Part shown: one piece after another, positions 1 to 4,480 of the stretch | Position numbering within the stretch: the first letter of the stretch is position 1 | How the letters are laid out: every line of letters starts with the position of its first letter | Source of the DNA: a bacterium | GTDB lineage: Bacteria > SZUA-79 > Acidulodesulfobacterales > Acidulodesulfobacteraceae | Direction: 5' to 3' | Assembly: GCA_021806125.1 (NCBI GenBank) | Contig: JAJZYC010000078.1 | Coordinates: 1 to 7,119 of the forward strand | DNA length: 7,119 nt | Notes under the pieces: model-generated | What the model was told of the DNA's origin: nothing | What the model saw: the letters and a program-made list of their open reading frames with translations, nothing else | Database searches by the model: none | Program-made: the position numbers and the translations under genes

Positions 1-43
1 CGATTACTTCCTGTGATTTTATCGTAAAATTATTTAAATTCAT
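1..43 (-). CDS. clpB: ClpB-like disaggregase, N-terminal 14 codons only (cut by window edge)
   Basis: Reading leftward from an ATG at 43-41 gives MNLNNFTIKSQEVI before the window ends. This matches the usual opening of ClpB, which is typically of the form M-(N/D)-L-x-K-(F/L)-T-x-K-S-Q-E-A and is the first helix of the Clp N-domain. ClpB is a hexameric AAA+ cytosolic disaggregase that threads aggregated polypeptides, working with DnaK and small heat-shock proteins. A strong Shine-Dalgarno sequence lies 9 nt upstream, and the gap to the preceding DUF1844 stop is only 21 nt, so the gene is probably the fourth cistron of the hsp20 operon. With 14 residues visible, another Clp-N-containing Hsp100 cannot be excluded. 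The Hsp20 and Hsp100 neighbours support the call. Confidence 0.7.
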   Translation of the reverse strand, partial: MNLNNFTIKSQEVI

Positions 44-52
44 AAAAAATAT

Positions 53-60
53 ATCACCTC
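53..60 (-). promoter_or_regulatory. Shine-Dalgarno sequence of the clpB-like gene
   Basis: The minus strand reads GAGGTGAT here, 9 nt before the ATG at 43-41. It is close to the full anti-16S complement and lies between the DUF1844 stop codon and the next start. It is the main evidence that a new coding sequence begins at the left edge of the window. Confidence 0.75.
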
Positions 61-64
61 TTTT

Positions 65-499
65 TTACTTTTTTTCTGAAATATAAGCCATTCTTAGGTC
101 GTATAAAACGTTTTCTATAAGCTTGGTTTCATTTTCGTCAAGATTGCCCTTTGTTTTTTTAGAAAGCATATCTATAGTGTCTATGAGGTATTTTGCGGTG
201 CCTATATCTTTCTCGTACTTTTTTGATATCGGATTCGGTATCTTGCCCATAAAAAGCAAAGCCTGTGTATTCAAGGAATAAATAAAAGTCGCGAAATCCG
301 CCTCGAAATTAGGGATTTCGGCGTTTGACGCCGCCTGTGCTTCCTCTGGACCTTTTTCGGCATTTTTTTCACCGGCCGTTTCTTTTTCCGCCTCCGCCTG
401 TTCCGTTCCTATTCCTTCTTTAACTCCGCTTTCGCTTTCGGAATCTGCAACTTTTCTTTTATCTACCACCTTGAACGATTTTTCGTTTTTTTCAGACAT
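65..499 (-). CDS. DUF1844 domain-containing protein
   Basis: This is a 144-residue cytosolic protein of unknown function. Residues about 62-142 carry the DUF1844 signature: FATFIYSLNTQALLFMG (69-85), then IPNP, an alpha-helical stretch with A102, D107 and M111, the KTKGNL motif (115-120) and the closing YDLRMAYI (133-140). The N-terminus contains FKVVDKRKV (9-17), resembling the short conserved lead-in I recall from other family members. A low-complexity Glu/Ala/Lys/Gly-rich linker (about 18-60), probably disordered, joins the two parts. No signal peptide, membrane segment or enzymatic motif is visible. The ATG at 499-497 overlaps the end of the upstream clpA-like gene by 8 nt and has a strong Shine-Dalgarno sequence 7 nt away, so translation is likely coupled. 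A clpB-like gene follows after 21 nt. Family assignment is strong; any link to protein quality control rests on position alone. Confidence 0.9.
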   Translation of the reverse strand: MSEKNEKSFKVVDKRKVADSESESGVKEGIGTEQAEAEKETAGEKNAEKGPEEAQAASNAEIPNFEADFATFIYSLNTQALLFMGKIPNPISKKYEKDIGTAKYLIDTIDMLSKKTKGNLDENETKLIENVLYDLRMAYISEKK

Positions 500-2822
500 A
501 ATCGGGCTCCTCCTTGTATTTTTCCTTTCCGTTTTTACCCTTTTTCAATGTATCTTTTTCCATATTTTTATTTGCGTTAACGGCAATTTCGCCTCCTGAA
601 AGTTCCGCGGTAAATATATCGCCTTCTTTCCATTTTAGCGTTAACGGAACTTTTATAACGTCATCTATGGTGCGCTTGAGGAACCTTGCGCCGAATTTCG
701 TACTGTAACCGGTCTCTACAAGCTTATCGAGGGCTTCATCCGTTATGGACACTTCTTTCCCGTGTTCCGCCATAGTCTTGTTTATAGTTTCTATGTGCAT
801 TAACGCTATCTGCTTAACCTCTTCTTTAGTAAGTGGCGAAAATATCACTATATCGTCTATCCTATTTATAAATTCCGGCGAAAAAAAGTTTTCAATTTCT
901 TTATTTATGGTTCCTTTCAACGATTTAACGATATCTCCGGATTCTATAAAACCGAGCGGCTTTGTAAATTTTGAAAATTCATGGGAACCCAGATTCGAAG
1001 TCATTATAATAACGGAATCGGAGAAATAAACCCTTTTGCCCCTGCCGTCCGTGAGAAATCCTTCGTCGAAAACCTGAAGAAAAAGATTAAACACTAGGTC
1101 GCTTGCCTTTTCTATTTCGTCTAAGAGTATAATCGAATAAGGGTTGTCTTTTACCTGATTGGTAAGGAGCCCTCCTCTAGAAGAGCCTACTATGCCCCTT
1201 GGCATGCCGATTAATTTATCGACGGCGATAGAACCGTCTTTATATTCAGACATATCTATCCTTATAACGTTTCTGCCCGAACCGAAAAGATACTCTGCCA
1301 TGGCTTTTGCAGTTTCTGTCTTGCCTACTCCTGTCGGACCCAGAAAAAGAAGCACGGCATCGGGCCTGTTAAAATTTTCTTTTAAAGGACCCTTATTGAG
1401 CCTCAAATGTTTAGCAAGCGAATTAACTGCATCCTTCTGTCCGACTATCCTTCTTGAAAAAAAGTCTTCGATGTCCTGAAATCTTTCCAGGACGTCTCTT
1501 TTGATTAAATCCACAGGCATGCCGGTTTCCTGGGAAATAACCTGATAGATATTTTCCTTTTTGACTATTCTGTCCTCATTATAAATTTCTGCCTTTACAC
1601 AGCCTGAGTCTATCCATCCTATAGCTTTATCCGGAAGCCTTAACGATTTGGAATAACGCGAAGACAGCTTTATCGATTCCTCTAAAGCGGAATTTTCGAT
1701 TTCTACGCCGTAAGTATCTTCAAACCTTCTTTTTAATCCGTAAAGTATTCTTTTTGTATCTTCGACGCTGGGCTCCTGAACGTTAACAAGCCTGAAGCGG
1801 CGCGCCAGCGCCTCGTCTTCCGCAATGAATTCTTTGTATTCGGACAAAGTAGTTGCTCCGATAATCTGCACTTCACCTCTTGCAAGAGACGATTTTAATA
1901 TATTGGCCGCATCGCTCGGCACGGCGATAGCGGAACCGGCACCGATAATCGTGTGAACTTCATCGACGAACAAAATTATATTCTTTCTGGATTTAAGTTC
2001 GTTTATTATTTTTTCCATTCTGTCTTCGAACATGCCTCTGAAGACGGTTCCCGCTACCAACGAATTCATCTGAAGATTTACTATGATTTTATTTCTAAGT
2101 CTTGGTGGGACGTTATAAGGTTCAAGTTCTATTTTTCTTGCAAGCCCTTCTACGATAGCCGTTTTTCCGACGCCCGGTTCGCCTACTACTATAGCCGAAT
2201 TAGGCCTGTCTATATGGCATAATATTTCCATAAGCCTCGTAATTTCTTCCTCTCTTCCGAAAACTAAAGGAAGTTTATCCATAATAGCCAGTTTGCTTAA
2301 ATTTATTGCGTGCTGTCTTAAAGTGTACGGTAAATCGTATTTCCTTCTGTTTTCGTCGCTTCTGTTTCTTTTTTCCCTCATTTTTTGAAAAATTTTATCG
2401 GCGATTACCACCGAATCCACTCCGAGAGCCTTAAAAACCCTGTTGGGCGCAGAGTTGGGCTCTTGAAACATAACCATTAAGAAATCGGTAGATTCGATGA
2501 GATTTCTCCCGGAACTCTGTGCGTAATCGTAAGCGCTTTTGAATAAATTTCTGGTCTGGAGGGAAATTTTCATTCCTTCGCCTATATATTGTTCGGACGA
2601 CATCATGAAATCGTTCAAAAGCTTTATAACCTTTCTTTTGTCTATTTTTAATTCTATGAATATTTCGTTCAAAAGGTCTTCATCGACTAAGGTTAAGGCA
2701 TAAAATATATGCTCTAGCCCTAAGTAATAATGCTTTCTTCTCTTCGATTCTTCTATGGATATCGTAAGAACCCTGTATCCGCTTTCCGATAATTTATCTT
2801 CGTAATAGTCTAAATTATACAT
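492..2822 (-). CDS. clpA: ClpA-like Hsp100 AAA+ ATPase (Clp protease ATP-binding subunit)
   Basis: This 776-residue protein has the full class I Hsp100 layout. A Clp N-domain with two repeats (about 8-75 and 83-137) is followed by a first AAA+ ring with Walker A GEPGVGKT (214-221), Walker B ending D287-E288 and arginine finger R341-R342. A short junction around 396-450 contains no coiled-coil middle domain, so it is not ClpB- or ClpC-like there. The second ring has Walker A GPTGVGKT (495-502), Walker B ending D568-E569, sensor 1 TSN (608-610), arginine finger R654 and sensor 2 GAR (711-713). LGF at 623-625 aligns with the IGL/VGF loop that docks on ClpP, so a role as ClpP unfoldase is plausible. 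Both substrate-threading loops are unusual: first ring VFRG (260-263) instead of KYRG, second ring GIVG (543-546) instead of GYVG. The tail (about 750-776) is Lys-rich. The gene lies 26 nt after hsp20 and overlaps the DUF1844 gene by 8 nt. No clpS is adjacent. A stand-alone unfoldase is the main alternative. Confidence 0.88.
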   Translation of the reverse strand: MYNLDYYEDKLSESGYRVLTISIEESKRRKHYYLGLEHIFYALTLVDEDLLNEIFIELKIDKRKVIKLLNDFMMSSEQYIGEGMKISLQTRNLFKSAYDYAQSSGRNLIESTDFLMVMFQEPNSAPNRVFKALGVDSVVIADKIFQKMREKRNRSDENRRKYDLPYTLRQHAINLSKLAIMDKLPLVFGREEEITRLMEILCHIDRPNSAIVVGEPGVGKTAIVEGLARKIELEPYNVPPRLRNKIIVNLQMNSLVAGTVFRGMFEDRMEKIINELKSRKNIILFVDEVHTIIGAGSAIAVPSDAANILKSSLARGEVQIIGATTLSEYKEFIAEDEALARRFRLVNVQEPSVEDTKRILYGLKRRFEDTYGVEIENSALEESIKLSSRYSKSLRLPDKAIGWIDSGCVKAEIYNEDRIVKKENIYQVISQETGMPVDLIKRDVLERFQDIEDFFSRRIVGQKDAVNSLAKHLRLNKGPLKENFNRPDAVLLFLGPTGVGKTETAKAMAEYLFGSGRNVIRIDMSEYKDGSIAVDKLIGMPRGIVGSSRGGLLTNQVKDNPYSIILLDEIEKASDLVFNLFLQVFDEGFLTDGRGKRVYFSDSVIIMTSNLGSHEFSKFTKPLGFIESGDIVKSLKGTINKEIENFFSPEFINRIDDIVIFSPLTKEEVKQIALMHIETINKTMAEHGKEVSITDEALDKLVETGYSTKFGARFLKRTIDDVIKVPLTLKWKEGDIFTAELSGGEIAVNANKNMEKDTLKKGKNGKEKYKEEPDYV
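507..515 (-). promoter_or_regulatory. Shine-Dalgarno sequence of the DUF1844 gene, inside the clpA-like 3' end
   Basis: The minus strand reads AAGGAGGAG, 7 nt before the ATG at 499-497. The same bases encode the Lys-Glu-Glu near the C-terminus of the ClpA-like protein (residues 770-772). Ribosomes finishing that protein would therefore sit on the initiation site of the next gene, which supports translational coupling. Confidence 0.8.
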
Positions 2823-2832
2823 AATAAGTTTT

Positions 2833-2840
2833 ACCTTCCT
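2833..2840 (-). promoter_or_regulatory. Shine-Dalgarno sequence of the clpA-like gene
   Basis: The minus strand reads AGGAAGGT, 10 nt before the ATG at 2822-2820, in the 26-nt gap after the hsp20 stop codon. It supports this start and indicates that the ATPase is translated independently within the operon. Confidence 0.65.
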
Positions 2841-2848
2841 TGAAAATT

Positions 2849-3193
2849 TTATTTGTCTTTAATTTCGATGCATGTCAATCTGAACCCGTTATTTTTTGTT
2901 TTTTTAGGTATAATTATCTCTAAAAGCCCTTCGTTAAAAGAAGCGCTTATGGAGTCTCTGCTCGCCGCCCGGGGCATATCGAAGACTCTTTTAAAAAACC
3001 CGAAAGGCCTTTCCATCCTTTGAAAATTATACTCTTCGGCACCTCCGCCGCGGTGCTTCACTCCGCTGACTTCTACCGCTGTTTCGGCGATTTCGATATT
3101 GATATCTTCTTTTTTTACTCCGGCGAGTTCTATATATATAAATATAGAATCGGCCGTTTCAAACATATCCGATACGGGAGTAAAATAATACAT
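2849..3193 (-). CDS. hsp20: Small heat-shock protein, Hsp20/alpha-crystallin family
   Basis: A 114-residue holdase of the Hsp20 family, expected to bind unfolding proteins in the cytosol and hand them to ATP-dependent chaperones. The alpha-crystallin domain fills almost the whole chain: PVSDMFET at 6-13 (the usual P-x-x-D-I-x-E-T opening), ELAGVKKEDI (22-31), ERPFGFFKRVFDMP (61-74) and the hallmark ASFNEGLLEIIIP (84-96). A C-terminal I-x-I motif is present as I109-E110-I111. Only about five residues precede the domain, whereas bacterial relatives usually have an arm of a few tens of residues. An in-frame TAA at 3199-3197 rules out an ATG start further upstream. No Shine-Dalgarno sequence precedes the ATG. 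It is the first gene of the apparent operon with the clpA-like, DUF1844 and clpB-like genes. Family call is secure; oligomer form and activity cannot be read from sequence. Confidence 0.92.
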   Translation of the reverse strand: MYYFTPVSDMFETADSIFIYIELAGVKKEDINIEIAETAVEVSGVKHRGGGAEEYNFQRMERPFGFFKRVFDMPRAASRDSISASFNEGLLEIIIPKKTKNNGFRLTCIEIKDK

Positions 3194-3198
3194 TTTTT

Positions 3199-3215
3199 AT
3201 TTTAAATTTTAAAAT
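3199..3215. repeat. AT-only inverted repeat next to the hsp20 start
   Basis: Two perfect 8-base arms, ATTTTAAA and TTTAAAAT, flank one central base. The repeat overlaps a second perfect 12-bp palindrome, TAAAATATTTTA, at 3210-3221. Both lie in the predicted hsp20 leader, 6 nt or more upstream of its ATG. They could be an operator or a weak melting hairpin, but in DNA this AT-rich such symmetry can occur by chance. No CIRCE element is seen. Confidence 0.3.
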
Positions 3216-3224
3216 ATTTTATGC

Positions 3225-3253
3225 TTTATAAATATATGATTTACAGTTATAAT
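3225..3253 (+). promoter_or_regulatory. Predicted promoter for the plus-strand membrane-protein gene
   Basis: A TTTATA -35-like hexamer (3225-3230) and a perfect TATAAT -10 (3248-3253) are separated by 17 nt. Transcription would begin near 3260, about 27 nt upstream of the ATG at 3287 and downstream of the earlier in-frame ATGs at 3221 and 3236. This favours 3287 as the start. AT richness raises the false-positive risk. Confidence 0.45.
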
Positions 3254-3280
3254 TATATCAAATTAATCTCTAAAAATAAA
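3252..3280 (-). promoter_or_regulatory. hsp20: Predicted promoter for the hsp20 operon
   Basis: On the minus strand a TTTATT -35-like hexamer (3280-3275) and a perfect TATAAT -10 (3257-3252) are separated by 17 nt. Transcription would begin near 3245, giving an AT-rich leader of about 52 nt before the hsp20 ATG. Its -10 overlaps the -10 of the plus-strand promoter in the palindrome TATAATTATA (3248-3257). It resembles a housekeeping sigma promoter; I see no clear sigma-32 or CIRCE-type heat-shock signal. Confidence 0.42.
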
Positions 3281-3286
3281 TATAAT

Positions 3287-3772
3287 ATGCTAAAACCTTT
3301 TTTGAAACCTCTTTATTATAAATATATCGTTATGACGGCTATAAACGTAACTCCCTTAATAGGAGGCAAATATGTATCCACGGCATATGCCGTTTACAAT
3401 GGATTAAACCCTTACGTCAGCATTATCATGATAACCGTTTCGGAAACATTGTTATGCTCTCTGCTGTTTTATGCCGGACTGAAACTAAAATCGCTAAAAT
3501 GGGTGCACGGGATGCTTGCCTCCAAAAAAGGCAAAAGGGCTCATAACTACGTGGCAAAATACGGTCCGGTGGTAGGGCTTTTCGTAGGGCAGATGTTTAT
3601 AGGCGCGCCGCCTATATCTTTGGCGCTCGGGGTTTTATACGAAAGGGATAAAAATATTTATATATATTTTTTCATCCCGCTTTTTATAAGTATTTTTCTT
3701 TATTCCATATTTAATTTTTATTTAAATACCGTAGCGATTACTTCCTTAAAAAATATATTTCACTTAGTTTAA
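3287..3772 (+). CDS. Small polytopic membrane protein, resembling the small multidrug export / DedA-like families
   Basis: From the ATG at 3287 this is 161 residues; the same frame is open from 3221 (183 residues). Four hydrophobic stretches are visible: about residues 13-36, 42-66, 92-116 and 122-145. The first contains a Pro-Gly-Gly turn (TPLIGGKYV). The third begins KYGPVVGLFVG and contains GAPP, recalling the re-entrant Pro/Gly loops of the Sm_multidrug_ex (COG2426) and VTT/DedA families. A basic loop (SKKGKRAHNY) lies between the second and third segments, probably cytosolic. The architecture suggests an inner-membrane transporter or lipid-handling protein, but no substrate can be inferred. 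No candidate start has a Shine-Dalgarno sequence; 3287 was chosen because the predicted promoter lies over the earlier ATGs, and 3332 is also possible. The gene is alone on its strand, divergent from hsp20. The coding sequence is real with good confidence; the family is tentative. Confidence 0.7.
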   Translation: MLKPFLKPLYYKYIVMTAINVTPLIGGKYVSTAYAVYNGLNPYVSIIMITVSETLLCSLLFYAGLKLKSLKWVHGMLASKKGKRAHNYVAKYGPVVGLFVGQMFIGAPPISLALGVLYERDKNIYIYFFIPLFISIFLYSIFNFYLNTVAITSLKNIFHLV

Positions 3773-3779
3773 TTATTTT

Positions 3780-4466
3780 TTACTTTACATCGACTATTAT
3801 CGTATTATTTTTAACAGGATATATTTTTGCCTTTAAATATGTTTCTATAATAGGTTTTACTCTCTTAAAAAGCCTGATTATACTGCCGTAATATAAAACT
3901 TTTATTTCCGCAAAATCTTCCGAAAAGGATGATACGTAAAGGTTTTGCAGATGCCGTGAATATTTTAGCATTAATTTCTGAAACTTGTTGGAATCGGAAT
4001 AGCTGAAATTTCCCGTAAACCTCACGTAATAAACATTGTAATTTATTTTATTCTCTTTAACGGCGGCGTCGGCTGCTTTAAATCCTAAGTTTCTTAATTT
4101 ATCCTTAAGATTATTTTCCCTTATATAAACGATTAAATCGATATAATAAAGATTCAGGTATTTTTTCGCCTTGACGATTTTAAAGGAATATATATATTTC
4201 AATCCCTTAGAATAGATTTCCTTTTCGAGAATGCGGCTATTCTTTTTATCTGAAAATTTCTTTTTGCCGGTTAAGATTGCCACTGCTTTTTTTAAAGAAA
4301 GTCCGATTGCGCGTTTAATAGCTAAGGACTGCAAATCTCCTTTATTATTTTTCGGGATAACTATATAGGTTTCCGCCTTGACGTTCATAGCGGACGCTTT
4401 TCCGGTTAAAAAACACGATAATAAGCACAATAACAGCGATAGCGATAACAGGACTATTTTTTTCAT
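3780..4466 (-). CDS. Exported protein of unknown function, FlgT N-domain-like pattern
   Basis: This 228-residue protein opens with a clear Sec signal: KK at 2-3, a long Leu-rich core (4-20) and an A-S-A cleavage site at 24-26. A weaker lipobox-like LLSC (15-18) is an alternative. The mature part appears to have two alpha/beta units. In the first (about 45-120), an alternating A-I-K-R-A-I-x-x-S-L-K-K-A-V helix is followed by Y-I-Y-S-F-K and Y-Y-I-D-L-I-V-Y-I strands. This recalls the FlgT N-terminal family of periplasmic proteins. The second (about 145-228) has a V-R-F-T-G-N-F strand, a helix, further strands with Y-G-S, and a final N-N-T-I-I-V-D-V. No catalytic residues are evident and the protein is Lys/Tyr-rich. 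A Shine-Dalgarno sequence 8 nt before the ATG overlaps the hflX stop codon, so it is probably the last gene of the pgi-miaA-hflX operon. I do not recognise a specific function; a flagellar role is not supported by any neighbour. Confidence 0.75.
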   Translation of the reverse strand: MKKIVLLSLSLLLCLLSCFLTGKASAMNVKAETYIVIPKNNKGDLQSLAIKRAIGLSLKKAVAILTGKKKFSDKKNSRILEKEIYSKGLKYIYSFKIVKAKKYLNLYYIDLIVYIRENNLKDKLRNLGFKAADAAVKENKINYNVYYVRFTGNFSYSDSNKFQKLMLKYSRHLQNLYVSSFSEDFAEIKVLYYGSIIRLFKRVKPIIETYLKAKIYPVKNNTIIVDVK

Positions 4467-4474
4467 TTTAATTT

Positions 4475-4480
4475 ATCCTT
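4475..4480 (-). promoter_or_regulatory. Shine-Dalgarno sequence of the exported-protein gene
   Basis: The minus strand reads AAGGAT, 8 nt before the ATG at 4466-4464. It overlaps the hflX stop codon (4481-4479), which suggests reinitiation after hflX and fixes the chosen start. Confidence 0.55.

Noticed and set aside
745..1479. Plus-strand open frames at 745-1029 and 1159-1479, opposite the ClpA-like gene
   Set aside because: They lie antisense to a gene with unmistakable AAA+ motifs, have no ribosome site or family resemblance, and are frame shadows.
1..3193. A mobile heat-resistance island (tLST-like) carrying hsp20 and Hsp100 genes
   Set aside because: No transposase, integrase, attachment site or compositional break is visible, and the ATPase has a ClpP-loop-like motif and ClpA layout rather than ClpK/ClpG features.
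3194..3286. Possible CIRCE or sigma-32 heat-shock promoter before hsp20
   Set aside because: No GAGTGCTAA-type inverted repeat or clear sigma-32 hexamers are visible; the best match is a housekeeping-like -10 and -35 pair.
3361..3374. Strong AGGAGG followed by ATG at 3372 on the plus strand
   Set aside because: The ATG is out of frame with the membrane-protein gene, whose frame encodes Gly-Gly-Lys-Tyr-Val here, and no supported gene starts from it.
3780..4466. Calling the exported protein a flagellar assembly factor (FlgT)
   Set aside because: Only the N-terminal alternation pattern resembles FlgT; no flagellar genes are nearby and the rest of the protein is not recognisable.
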